Shown here one piece after another: positions 6,083-13,657 of a stretch of 14,263 nt of DNA (the first letter of the stretch is position 1; each line of letters starts with the position of its first letter). The stretch is taken from NCBI GenBank assembly GCA_964517215.1, contig CAZFBR010000073.1, forward strand, positions 1-14,263, in the 5' to 3' direction. The position numbers and the translations under genes are program-made. A model generated the notes under the pieces. The model was not told the DNA's origin and did no database searches. It saw nothing but the letters and a program-made list of their open reading frames with translations. The stretch comes from CAZFBR01 sp035353495 [NCBI: uncultured bacterium]. Lineage in GTDB: Bacteria > DAOPZR01.

Positions 6083-7608
6083 GCCGCCACCCTCCCGGCT
6101 TCCGCCAGTTCCGCCTCGCCGACCACCGACCAATAGAGCGGGCAGGCACCCGTGCAGGCGGGCAGATCGTCACAATCGTGGCAGGCCGCCGGGGCATGTT
6201 CCTTCGCCCGGATGCCCGCCGCCGCCGCGCCCCGCCACAGCGTGCGGAAATCGTCGCGCAGCATGTTCCCCACCGGGCGCGGCCAGCTCGAGCAGGGGAG
6301 CACGTCGCCGTTGGGCGCGATGCTCAGCAGGCCGTCGCAGGCCGCGCACCCCTTGTTCCCCAGCCGGTGGGCGATGGGATTGAACACACAGAGCGGCGTC
6401 GGGGAATACCACATGAACTCGATCCCCAGCGCCGCCGCCTGCCGCTGCGCCGCCAGCACCACCGCGCCGATGTCGCGATAGGTGATCAGCAGTTCGGCCA
6501 GCGACCCGCGCGCGCTGCCGCAGGGCATGAGCATATTCATCGACAGCCGTTCCAGGCCGAGCGCCTGCGTCATTGCCACGATGGCCGGGACCGCATCGCG
6601 GTTCAGCGCGCAGATGGTGGTGTTGGTATGCACGCGAAGCCCGGCCGCGCGCACCCGGTCAAGGCCCGCCATGGCCGCGGCAAACGCGCCCGCCTGACCG
6701 ACAATCGCGTCGTGGGTCGCTTCGTCCGCCCCTTCGATGCTGATCTGCACCGAGTCGAGTCCCGCCGCGCGCAGGGCAGCGACCAGTCGCGGGGTCAGTT
6801 GCGTGCCGTTGGTGATGAGATTCGTCCACATGCCCAGCGTGCTGGCGTGCCGCACCAGCGCGGGCAGGTCGGGGTGCAGGGTCGGCTCGCCGCCGGTAAA
6901 ACTCACCGAGGGCACATCGGCATCGCGCCGGATACGGTCGATAACGCGGCACAGGTTGCGGGTTGACAATTCGTCCCGCCGGGGGGCCGTACCGCATCCG
7001 GCATAGCAGAACCGACAGGCGAGATTGCAGCGGTAGGTGACCGCCAGTTCGCTCAGCACCGGCAGGGCGCTGTACGGCATGGTGAACGGCACCAGCTCAA
7101 TGGCGCGCCGCGACTCCCCCTCCGTCCAGCACCCCTTGAGCAGCGCGCGCAGGTCGCAGGCAAAATGATGGATATCCTGCGCGACCGCATCCTCCCGCCC
7201 GGGATAGCGGGCGAGTATATCCGCCACCGTGCCGCCGTCCAGCAGGAAGCGCAGCATTTTCGCCGCCGTCGGATTGAGCCGGTACGCGGTGTTCGGGATC
7301 CTGATCAGCAGATTGTCCTCGATCCGCACATGGATATGCTGCGCGATCTTCCGCACATAGTCATCCACCCACGCCGCCGCCCGTGCGCCCTGATGCTGCG
7401 GCGCCGCTGGTGCTGCCGACACCGGCCTGCCCGTCGGGACGGGCGAGGCGGTCAGCGTTCGCCACCCCGCAGCAGTGGCCGCGGCCGGCGCGGGCACTGC
7501 TGCCGCGCCAGCAGTATGGGGCAGCGGCCGGGTCACCACGTCAGTGACCACTGCAGGCGCGGGCACGGCATCCGCGCCGGCAGAACGCGGCAACGGTCGT
7601 ATCCCCAC
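6073..7608 (-). CDS. PqqD-fused radical SAM/SPASM peptide maturase
   Basis: A predicted peptide-modifying radical SAM enzyme, 511 residues if started at GTG 7608. An Ala/Pro-rich N-terminus (about 1-78) holds a 23-residue repeat. Residues about 94-159 resemble PqqD, the peptide-binding domain of RiPP maturases (DNLLIRIPNTAYRLNPTAAKML, then GGTVADILARYPG). The radical SAM core carries CNLACRFC with Cys194, Cys198 and Cys201 for the [4Fe-4S]/SAM site, and GGEP at 239-242. The SPASM region is complete: Cys421 and Cys424, G-x4-C ending at Cys439, CHDC plus Cys485 and Cys489 (C-x2-C-x5-C-x3-C), and a final Cys510. SPASM enzymes of this layout usually form thioether or carbon-carbon links in peptides. 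The start is uncertain. GTG 7608 lies one base after the upstream stop (TGA-C-GTG) without a Shine-Dalgarno; GTG 7422 has a weak GGCAGG before it; and the frame is open back to 7776 inside the upstream gene. It sits between the repeat-tailed DUF2207 gene and the four-helix protein gene. Confidence 0.88.
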   Translation of the reverse strand: MGIRPLPRSAGADAVPAPAVVTDVVTRPLPHTAGAAAVPAPAAATAAGWRTLTASPVPTGRPVSAAPAAPQHQGARAAAWVDDYVRKIAQHIHVRIEDNLLIRIPNTAYRLNPTAAKMLRFLLDGGTVADILARYPGREDAVAQDIHHFACDLRALLKGCWTEGESRRAIELVPFTMPYSALPVLSELAVTYRCNLACRFCYAGCGTAPRRDELSTRNLCRVIDRIRRDADVPSVSFTGGEPTLHPDLPALVRHASTLGMWTNLITNGTQLTPRLVAALRAAGLDSVQISIEGADEATHDAIVGQAGAFAAAMAGLDRVRAAGLRVHTNTTICALNRDAVPAIVAMTQALGLERLSMNMLMPCGSARGSLAELLITYRDIGAVVLAAQRQAAALGIEFMWYSPTPLCVFNPIAHRLGNKGCAACDGLLSIAPNGDVLPCSSWPRPVGNMLRDDFRTLWRGAAAAGIRAKEHAPAACHDCDDLPACTGACPLYWSVVGEAELAEAGRVAACR

Positions 7609-7623
7609 GTCAGTGACCACTGC
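7486..7623 (-). repeat. Tandem 69-base duplication at the substrate/enzyme gene junction
   Basis: Two adjacent 69-base units (7486-7554 and 7555-7623) match at about 82 percent, counted by eye over 68 bases. The last stretch is fully identical and includes CACGTCAGTGACCACTGC on the plus strand. In the radical SAM frame each unit encodes 23 residues (VVTDVGIRPLPRSAG... against VVTDVVTRPLPHTAG...). The stop codon of the DUF2207 gene lies in the 7555-7623 copy, and the other copy keeps a matching Ser-Gly-His-stop in that frame. The duplication therefore copied the end of one gene and the start of the next. Confidence 0.8.
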
Positions 7624-9313
7624 TGACACAAGCGCTGTGGCAGGCGCCGTGGCAAGCGCTATGGCATGCGGAATGGCAGGCGCTGTGACACGCGCTGTGG
7701 CAGGCCGAATGGCAGGCGCTATGGCACGCATCATGGCAGGCATTCTGGATGAAGGGTCCGCTGTAGCACGCCTCACTGCCGCGAAAACCGGTCATGCCGG
7801 TGTCGAGGGCCGCTGCGCTCTTGCCGACGTCCTTGCCGACGCTGGCCGCCACCTGCTGGGCTGGCGGCGGCGCCACGCTGCCGCCATAATGATAATGGTA
7901 GTACGGCCAATACGACGTGCGCCACAGCGTATCGTCCGCTGTCCCGTCCGTCACCGGCGGCGGCACGGCCGTCGCCCGCGCGCGCCAGTATTGCTTCGTC
8001 GCCTCAAGGTCGCAATCCCACAGTTTCTGGTCGATGCTCGCCGCCACCGTACCAAACATTTCGCGCAGGCGTCGCTCGGGTATGCTCCCGTCCCGGTCGA
8101 TCCCGTCGAGAATGATATTCTCGTACACATCGGCGCTGCGCTCTGTTCCGGTCCGCTCGAGCCGCAGCGGGTCGGTCCCCAGCACCTTCACCAGGCCGCG
8201 TTCCTGCAGCCCGGCAACGACGATCCCCGCCAGTGTGGCCAGCGGAATATCCAGCAGCACCCCCGCCTCCAGCGGGGTCAATTCTTTGCCGATCTTGCCG
8301 GGCTTGCGGAAGCTACCCACCTGCACGGTCGGCGGGACCCACTCATCACCCTCCCAGCGCACGGCGGCCATGCCATCCCGGGCGCGCAGCAGCGAACGAT
8401 GCTTGAGGAACATGAGCAGCAGCGGGGCCAGCACAAAAACGAGGCCCGTGGCGCTGACCACGGCGAACAGCGTCCAGGCATTCACCGGCATCTGCGCCAG
8501 CGTACTCCCCGGGAACCACCGGTTGAAGATGTACTCCTCGCGCGCCGCCGGCAGGTCGCCCGCCAGCGCCGACAGCGGCGACGCATAGGCCATGGTCGTC
8601 AGGTCGAACGCCGCCGCCCCCAGATAGGTCTGGATCTGGAAATGGTAGCTCGGCTCGAGATTGGTCCGGTGGTAGCGAACCGCAAGATACTGCCGGCCGT
8701 CCGCACCCGTCCAGCCGGGATAATCGACCGAATACCGCTCGTTGACAAACGGTTCCGTGCGGAAATTGAGCTGCGCCAGTTCGCTGTCCGTCACCGCCGT
8801 GCCCGCCAGCGCCACGGGATAGCGCACGGTCACCGTCTGATGCTCCAGCGGGTCGTCCCACTGCACGGGGGACCAGTTGAACACCGCCAGCCGCCCGCGT
8901 TCGCTTTCCGTCAGCGTCACGTTACCCGACGCCTGCAGGTCCGCGGTATAGCGCAGGAAGCAGGTCAGGTCGCCGTCACGATACGCCTCGCCGTTGGCCA
9001 GGACGATATCGTATTTGCCGGCCGAAAGTTGGTTCCGGTCAAGCGCATACCGCCGGCGATTGTTCGAGGCGAAACAGTATTTTTCGATGAATTGCGGCGT
9101 TTCCTGAAAGCCCTCGAAATAGAACCCGTGCAGATTGGCCCCGGCGCAATGCCAGCGCACCGTGTAATCGACGGTCGCCTTCCCGTCGCGGGCGAGCGTC
9201 AGCACGGTCTCGACAAACTGCAGCGTTGCCCCCGCCCGGGCGGGCAGGGTCAGCGCCAGCAGCCAAGCCACCGCCAGCAGCAGCGGGATCAGTTGTCCTC
9301 TGCGCGTCGTCAT
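7610..9313 (-). CDS. DUF2207-type membrane protein with C-terminal (Ala-Cys-His-Ser) repeat tail, candidate radical SAM substrate
   Basis: A 567-residue membrane protein. Residues 1-27 are a signal peptide (MTTRRGQLIPLLLAVAWLLA, with an ARA cleavage-type site). An extracytoplasmic beta-rich DUF2207-like domain follows to about 275 (VETVLTLARDGKATVDYTVRW, and YSVDYPGWTGADG). One transmembrane helix lies at about 279-303 and is followed by HRSLLRARDG, so the C-terminal half should be cytosolic. A winged-helix-like segment (LTPLEAGVLLDIPLATLAGI, then LQERGLVKVLG) lies at about 345-380, as in other DUF2207 proteins. After an aromatic patch WPYYHYHYGG and a linker, residues 525-562 are nine consecutive ACH-X units (X is Ser seven times, Asp once, Gly once), then ACV and the end SSGH. 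DUF2207 proteins often end in low-complexity tails, but I know of no family with this Cys-His tail. ATG 9313 is chosen for the signal peptide and promoter; there is only a weak Shine-Dalgarno. Confidence 0.88.
   Translation of the reverse strand: MTTRRGQLIPLLLAVAWLLALTLPARAGATLQFVETVLTLARDGKATVDYTVRWHCAGANLHGFYFEGFQETPQFIEKYCFASNNRRRYALDRNQLSAGKYDIVLANGEAYRDGDLTCFLRYTADLQASGNVTLTESERGRLAVFNWSPVQWDDPLEHQTVTVRYPVALAGTAVTDSELAQLNFRTEPFVNERYSVDYPGWTGADGRQYLAVRYHRTNLEPSYHFQIQTYLGAAAFDLTTMAYASPLSALAGDLPAAREEYIFNRWFPGSTLAQMPVNAWTLFAVVSATGLVFVLAPLLLMFLKHRSLLRARDGMAAVRWEGDEWVPPTVQVGSFRKPGKIGKELTPLEAGVLLDIPLATLAGIVVAGLQERGLVKVLGTDPLRLERTGTERSADVYENIILDGIDRDGSIPERRLREMFGTVAASIDQKLWDCDLEATKQYWRARATAVPPPVTDGTADDTLWRTSYWPYYHYHYGGSVAPPPAQQVAASVGKDVGKSAAALDTGMTGFRGSEACYSGPFIQNACHDACHSACHSACHSACHSACHSACHSACHGACHSACVSSGH
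7628..7741 (-). repeat. 12-base-period repeat encoding (ACHS)n
   Basis: The minus strand encodes nine ACH-X tetrapeptides and a closing Ala-Cys. Units differ at silent positions: His is CAC or CAT, Cys TGC or TGT, Ser AGC, TCC or TCG, and Ala GCC, GCG, GCT or GCA. This variety under a constant peptide suggests selection on the protein rather than recent slippage. Confidence 0.9.
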
Positions 9314-9326
9314 AGCGTCCGTCGTC

Positions 9327-9355
9327 AGTATAACTGAACCGGGCCGGGTGCTCAA
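9327..9355 (-). promoter_or_regulatory. Sigma-70-type promoter of the DUF2207/radical SAM operon
   Basis: On the minus strand: TTGAGC (complement of 9350-9355), a 17-base spacer, then TATACT (complement of 9327-9332). The ATG at 9313 begins 13 bases after the -10, giving a leader of only about seven bases, too short for a normal ribosome-binding site. No other strong promoter was seen within the operon. Confidence 0.65.
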
Positions 9356-9369
9356 GTCGTCCGGCGATG

Positions 9370-9385
9370 TGCCATTTTGCCATTT
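9370..9385 (+). repeat. Perfect 8-base direct repeat between divergent promoters
   Basis: TGCCATTT occurs twice in tandem (9370-9377 and 9378-9385), and a third partial copy TGCC follows within the -35 of the lplT promoter. It sits between the two divergent -35 boxes and could be an operator. No known binding-site family is claimed. Confidence 0.4.
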
Positions 9386-9412
9386 GCCCGGGCGGGCGGG
9401 GTGTGCTACACT
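9384..9412 (+). promoter_or_regulatory. Sigma-70-type promoter of lplT-aas, probably leaderless
   Basis: TTGCCC (9384-9389), a 17-base spacer, then TACACT (9407-9412) preceded by TGC, which makes it an extended -10. The ATG at 9420 is seven bases after the -10, so transcription should begin at about the start codon. Confidence 0.65.
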
Positions 9413-9419
9413 CTGCGCC

Positions 9420-10670
9420 ATGCGGCCCGTGCGCGACTACTATCTCGTCCTCGCCAGCCAGACCCTCAGCGCCTTCGCGGACAACGCCTTCCTCATGTTC
9501 ATCATCGGCCAACTCACGCAGCAGCAGCTGGCGGGTGCGCTCAGCGAAGCCGCCTTCGCGCGCGCCAATGCCTTTTATCCCGCCATGCTCTATATTCCGT
9601 TCGTCCTGCTTGCCCCGGTGGCCGGCTATGTCAACGACCGGTTTGCCAAGACCCGCTGGCTGCTGGGCGGCAACGGCTGCAAGCTGCTCGGCGTGGCCGT
9701 CGCCATCGGCGGCCTGCATGCGGGCGTCAACCTGCTGGCGCCCGCCTATCTGCTCATCGGCATCGGCGCCTGCGTCTACTCCCCCGCCAAGTACGGCATT
9801 CTCCCCGAGCTGCTCCCCCGCGAACGGCTGGTCAAGGCCAACGGCACGATGGAGATGCTCACGCTGGTCGCCATCCTCATCGGCAACCTCGCCGGCGCCG
9901 TGCTCATCGACAGCCGGCCCCCGCTCTTCTGCTACAATCTGCTCTTCACTATTCTTGCCGTCGCCATGCTGCTCAACGTCCTCATGGCCGCCTCGCCGCG
10001 CCACCCCGAAATCCGCTTTGCCCGCACCCTGGGCGATTTCCGGGCCAACACGCGCGCACTCGTCACCTCGCCGCGGCTCGGGCGCGTCCTGCTCGGGACC
10101 GGGCTGTTCTGGTTCTGCGGATCGGTGCTCAAGACCAACTTTTCGCCATGGGGGCTCGGCCCGCTCGGGTTTGCTGACGGGTACCGCTATGAGCTGTTCG
10201 GGTTCTCCGCCAGCATCGGCGCCACCACCCAGATCGCGCTGCTCGGGCTGTGGCTGGCGGTCGGCGTAATGATCGGCAGCATGCTCGCCGGCCAGCTCTA
10301 CCGCACCGGCGAGGTGCACGCCACCCGCCGCTGGGGCTGGGGCATGGCGCTGCTCATTCTCCTGCTCACCGGGGTCACCGGCACGATGGCGGTCAAGGGA
10401 ATGCTGATCCTCATCGGCATTGCCGGCGGGCTCTTCCTCATCCCGCTGAATGCGACCCTGCAGGCGGAATGCCACGGCGGCGCGCTGGGCAAAACCATCG
10501 CCACCCAGAACTTCCTTGAGAACTGCGTCATGCTGGCGGGAGCCGGGCTGGTGCTGGGCGCAGCCAGTGCGGGCGCCGGCCCGCTCGCCGTTTTCGCCGG
10601 GCTCGCCTGCTGTCTCGCGGGCGCGGTCACCCTGCTGCGCATCCCGCCCGCCCCGGAGCCGCGCGCGTGA
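9420..10670 (+). CDS. lplT: Lysophospholipid transporter LplT (MFS)
   Basis: LplT is an inner-membrane flippase of the major facilitator superfamily that returns lysophospholipids to the cytosolic leaflet for re-acylation. The 416 residues are close to the E. coli protein in length. They contain about twelve hydrophobic segments and open with the LplT-like DYYLVLASQTLSAFADNAFL. Other LplT-like stretches are AFYPAMLYIPFVLLAPVAGYV, DRFAKTRWLLGGNGCKLLGV, YSPAKYGILPELLPRERLVKANG and LFLIPLNATLQAECHG. The assignment is strengthened by aas directly downstream, overlapping as GTGA (bases 10667-10670), the known lplT-aas arrangement. ATG 9420 is chosen because it begins the conserved N-terminus and matches the promoter; there is no Shine-Dalgarno. 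The gene diverges from the radical SAM operon. Confidence 0.93.
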   Translation: MRPVRDYYLVLASQTLSAFADNAFLMFIIGQLTQQQLAGALSEAAFARANAFYPAMLYIPFVLLAPVAGYVNDRFAKTRWLLGGNGCKLLGVAVAIGGLHAGVNLLAPAYLLIGIGACVYSPAKYGILPELLPRERLVKANGTMEMLTLVAILIGNLAGAVLIDSRPPLFCYNLLFTILAVAMLLNVLMAASPRHPEIRFARTLGDFRANTRALVTSPRLGRVLLGTGLFWFCGSVLKTNFSPWGLGPLGFADGYRYELFGFSASIGATTQIALLGLWLAVGVMIGSMLAGQLYRTGEVHATRRWGWGMALLILLLTGVTGTMAVKGMLILIGIAGGLFLIPLNATLQAECHGGALGKTIATQNFLENCVMLAGAGLVLGAASAGAGPLAVFAGLACCLAGAVTLLRIPPAPEPRA

Positions 10671-12799
10671 TCCTCCGCCTGCTGGTCCGGTGTTTCACCC
10701 GGCTGCACCGCTTCCGCGCCTTCAATACCGCGGTCCTGCGCACGCCCGGTCCGGTCATCCTCATCCCCAACCACGTGTCGTGGATCGACTTCCTCTTCCT
10801 CGGGCTGGTGCTTGACGACGACTGGAAGTTCGTCACCTCGCTGGAGACCGCGCAGACCTCGTGGTTCCACCGCAAGATCATGGTAAGCAAGCGCACCTTC
10901 CCCGTTGATCCCGCCTCCCCCTTCGCCGTGCGCCAGATGGCGGAGTTCCTGAACAAGGGCGGCCGGCTGGTGCTCTTCGCCGAGGGGCGGCTGTCGCGCA
11001 CCGGCACGCTGATGAAGTTCTTCGACGGGTCCGGCTTCCTGCTCAACAAGACCCGCGCGCAGGTCATTATCGCCTACCTGCGCGGCATCCAGCGTTCGGT
11101 CTTCGCCGTCCATCCCGGCCACAAGCGCCGGCTGCCGCGGGTGACGCTGCACTGCTCGCCGCTGCTCACCCCGCCCGCCCGGCAGTTCGAACGTTCCGCG
11201 GAGGCGCGCGAGTTCTATACCGCCTGGCTGTTCGACCGCGCCACCGACCTGCGCTTCGCCGTGGAGATGGAGCAGGGCGCCGGCACGCTCCCCGATGCGA
11301 TCCGCGCCGCCGCCGCCGAACAGCCGGACAAGATCATCATCGAGGACCTGACCGGCCGCAAAACCTATCGCGAACTGCTGACCGGCGCCGAAATCTTCAC
11401 CCGCCTGCTGCACCGCCGGCTCGACGCCAGTCCGCACGTCGGCGTGCTCCTGCCCAACAGCACGGGGATGGTCGTCACCCTGCTGGCGCTGTGGGCGCTC
11501 GGCCGGGTGCCCGGCATCCTCAACTTCTCCACCGGCAGCACCGCCATGCTCGCCTGCACCACGCTGGCGCAGTTCACCTGCATCATCACCTCGCGCCGGT
11601 TCCTCGAACGCAGCCAGCTCGACCTGGCCCCGCTGACAGCGGCCGGCATCACGTTCCTCTACCTTGAAGACCTGCGCGCGGCCGCCGGGCCGGCGGACAA
11701 GCTGGCGGCCTGGCTGCGCGCCCGCAGCGGGCTGCTCTTCCGGCCGCGGGATGCCGCCGGCACTGCCGAACGGACCGCGGTCATCCTTTTCACCAGCGGC
11801 TCGGAGGGAACGCCCAAGGGCGTGCGTCTGTCACACCGCAACCTGCTGGCCAACGTCCGCCAGATCCTCTCTGTCGTCGACATCACGGACAACGACCGCA
11901 TCTTCTCCTCGCTGCCGATGTTTCACAGCTTCGGGCTGACCATCGGCACCATGCTGCCGCTCCTGCGCGGGCTCTTCGTCTTCGTCTATCCCACCCCGCT
12001 GCATTACCGGCTGATCCCCATCCTCGTCTACGACCGCGACTGCACCATCATGCTGGCAACCAACACCTTCCTCAACGGCTACGCGCGCCGCGCGCATCCC
12101 TACGATTTCCGCAGTGTGCGCTTCATGTTCGCCGCCGCCGAGAAGCTGCAGGAGGCGACCGCGACGACCTGGTCGCGCAAGTTCGGGCTGCGGGTGCTGG
12201 AGGGGTACGGGGCCACCGAGTGCAGCCCGGCGGTCAGCGTCAATACCGCCATTTTCCCGCAGTTCGGCAGCGCGGGCAAGCTGCTTCCGGGGATCGCCTA
12301 CCGCCTCGAACCGGTGCCAGGCGTCACCGACGGCGGCCGGCTCTTCGTCCGGGGGCCGAATATCATGCAGGGCTATCTGAACCCGGAACCGGACGCGGCG
12401 TTCCGGCAGCTGGACGGCTGGTACGACACGGGAGACATCGTCAGCGTGGACGACCTGCGTTTCGTCACCATCCGCGGGCGGGTCAAGCGGTTCGCCAAGG
12501 TCAGCGGCGAAATGGTCTCCCTCACCGCGGTCGAGGACGCGCTCGCCGGCGCCTTCCCGCAGCATGGGCGCATGTGCGAGGTGGTCGTCATCACCCGGCC
12601 CGACGAGAAAAAGGGGGAAACGCTGATCGCCGTCACCAACGCGCCGGCGCTCACCCTGGCGGAAATCCGGGAGGCGGTGCTGGCCAGGGGCCTGACCGTG
12701 CTGGCGGTGCCGCGCGAACTGCGGGTGGTGGACCGCATTCCCAAGCTGGGGACGGGCAAGGCGGATTACCGGACGCTGGAAACGCAGCTGCGCGGCTGA
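10667..12799 (+). CDS. aas: Bifunctional acyl-ACP synthetase / 2-acyl-glycerophosphoethanolamine acyltransferase
   Basis: Aas re-acylates lysophospholipids: an AMP-forming domain charges acyl carrier protein with a fatty acid, and an acyltransferase domain moves it to the lysolipid on the inner leaflet. The 710 residues compare with 719 in E. coli. The N-terminal PlsC-like domain has NHVSWID (35-41, the HX4D motif) and FAEGRLSRTG (104-113). The C-terminal AMP-binding domain has FTSGSEGTPKGV (375-386), YGATECSP (514-521), YDTGDI (586-591) and the late GTGKADY with the likely catalytic Lys698. All expected active-site motifs are present. The start is GTG 10667, overlapping the lplT stop by four bases, so translation is probably coupled. 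The gene ends seven bases before the convergent glycosyltransferase gene; no obvious terminator lies between. Confidence 0.95.
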   Translation: MILRLLVRCFTRLHRFRAFNTAVLRTPGPVILIPNHVSWIDFLFLGLVLDDDWKFVTSLETAQTSWFHRKIMVSKRTFPVDPASPFAVRQMAEFLNKGGRLVLFAEGRLSRTGTLMKFFDGSGFLLNKTRAQVIIAYLRGIQRSVFAVHPGHKRRLPRVTLHCSPLLTPPARQFERSAEAREFYTAWLFDRATDLRFAVEMEQGAGTLPDAIRAAAAEQPDKIIIEDLTGRKTYRELLTGAEIFTRLLHRRLDASPHVGVLLPNSTGMVVTLLALWALGRVPGILNFSTGSTAMLACTTLAQFTCIITSRRFLERSQLDLAPLTAAGITFLYLEDLRAAAGPADKLAAWLRARSGLLFRPRDAAGTAERTAVILFTSGSEGTPKGVRLSHRNLLANVRQILSVVDITDNDRIFSSLPMFHSFGLTIGTMLPLLRGLFVFVYPTPLHYRLIPILVYDRDCTIMLATNTFLNGYARRAHPYDFRSVRFMFAAAEKLQEATATTWSRKFGLRVLEGYGATECSPAVSVNTAIFPQFGSAGKLLPGIAYRLEPVPGVTDGGRLFVRGPNIMQGYLNPEPDAAFRQLDGWYDTGDIVSVDDLRFVTIRGRVKRFAKVSGEMVSLTAVEDALAGAFPQHGRMCEVVVITRPDEKKGETLIAVTNAPALTLAEIREAVLARGLTVLAVPRELRVVDRIPKLGTGKADYRTLETQLRG

Positions 12800-12806
12800 C
12801 GCGGAT

Positions 12807-13568
12807 TCAGCGGTGCTTCAGTTCGCGCCAGAACAACTCAAAATAGCCGATGATGGTCTTCATGACCTTCATGTTGCTCGCCCCGATCCGTTCCTCGCCG
12901 CGCAGCACCATCGGCACTTCGCTGATGCGCACGCCACCGAGGCGGTGGATGCGCACCAGCAGTTCAACCATGCAGGAAAAGCCCGGGCTGTCGATCAGCT
13001 GCTCACCGTATTTTTCGCATACCCGGCGCAATACCGCCACGCGGTACAGGCGATAGAATGAGCTGAAGGTGTGCAGGCGGCGCAGGCCGAACAGCTGCCG
13101 GATGAACGCATTGGCCACAGCGCTGAGGAAATGGCGGTGGACGCCAGTGCCGGTCACGCCGCCGCCGGGGGCATAGCATGAGGCCAGCACCAGATCGTCG
13201 CCGGCAGCCAGCCGGCGCAGCATCTCCGGCAGAATGCCGACATCGGAGGTATTGTCCGCCTCCGTGGTCAGCACCCAGTCGTCGGGCGCCGCTGCGGCAA
13301 GAACGTGCTGGAACCCGGTGCGGAAAACCTGCCCGACCCCGCGGTTGGTTGCATGGTTCAACAGCTGCACCCGCGGATCGGCCGCGCCCTGCCGCTCAAC
13401 GATCGCCCGCGTCGCATCGCGACTGCCGTCATTGATGACAATAATGACAAACGGACGCGCCAGCGGTTCCAGCGCGGCAATCGTACGCTGGATCGCACGT
13501 TCGATATTCTTTTCCTCGTTGTATGCGGGGATCAGCGCAAAAAGCTTCGGTTCAGTATGCTGCATCAT
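12807..13568 (-). CDS. GT2 glycosyltransferase, polyprenyl-phosphate sugar synthase-like
   Basis: A 253-residue GT-A fold enzyme resembling dolichyl-phosphate mannose synthase (DPM1) and related bacterial transferases. These move a sugar from a nucleotide donor to a polyprenyl phosphate at the cytosolic membrane face. Motifs seen are IPAYNEEKNIERAI (13-26), VINDGSRDAT (44-53), NRGVGQVFRTGF (75-86) and TTEADNTSDVG (101-111), where the metal-binding DxD position reads Glu-Ala-Asp. Later come SSFYRLYR and a C-terminal GASNMKVMKTIIGYF. There is no hydrophobic C-terminal extension, so it should be peripheral. Sugar and acceptor cannot be read from the sequence. Two ATGs stand in tandem at 13568 and 13565; upstream GGCGGGCGGGG is a poor ribosome-binding site. 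It follows the truncated GT-C-like gene on the same strand but has its own promoter. Confidence 0.9.
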   Translation of the reverse strand: MMQHTEPKLFALIPAYNEEKNIERAIQRTIAALEPLARPFVIIVINDGSRDATRAIVERQGAADPRVQLLNHATNRGVGQVFRTGFQHVLAAAAPDDWVLTTEADNTSDVGILPEMLRRLAAGDDLVLASCYAPGGGVTGTGVHRHFLSAVANAFIRQLFGLRRLHTFSSFYRLYRVAVLRRVCEKYGEQLIDSPGFSCMVELLVRIHRLGGVRISEVPMVLRGEERIGASNMKVMKTIIGYFELFWRELKHR

Positions 13569-13616
13569 CCCCGCCCGCCACCGCGCCCGCTGTCACCAGC
13601 CAGTCCATGCGCGTAT

Positions 13617-13644
13617 CGTATATTACACGCTGCGGCAGCGTCAA
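13617..13644 (-). promoter_or_regulatory. Sigma-70-type promoter of the GT2 glycosyltransferase gene
   Basis: On the minus strand: TTGACG (complement of 13639-13644), a 16-base spacer, then TATACG (complement of 13617-13622). The overlapping TACGAT would give an 18-base spacer. The leader to the ATG at 13568 is about 40-45 bases. Confidence 0.55.
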
Positions 13645-13657
13645 CCCCGGATCCTGA

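Noticed and set aside
7628-7741. 12-base tandem repeat as a CRISPR array or non-coding minisatellite
   Set aside because: The units are contiguous with no spacers, are too short for CRISPR, and preserve a peptide in the frame of a real gene while varying at silent sites.
7609-7776. Radical SAM translation starting inside the DUF2207 gene (GTG 7776 or ATG 7743)
   Set aside because: No Shine-Dalgarno precedes either codon, the overlap would be over 130 bases, and the extra residues are only the frame-shifted ACHS repeat; noted as an uncertainty rather than annotated.
7475-9337. 620-codon plus-strand open frame opposite the DUF2207 gene
   Set aside because: It has no domain or ribosome-binding site, and its composition mirrors the antisense of a real membrane protein with signal peptide and helix.
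9039-10475. 478-codon minus-strand open frame opposite lplT
   Set aside because: Very rich in Glu/Gly/Ala/Asp, no motif, and opposite a clear LplT with its own promoter.
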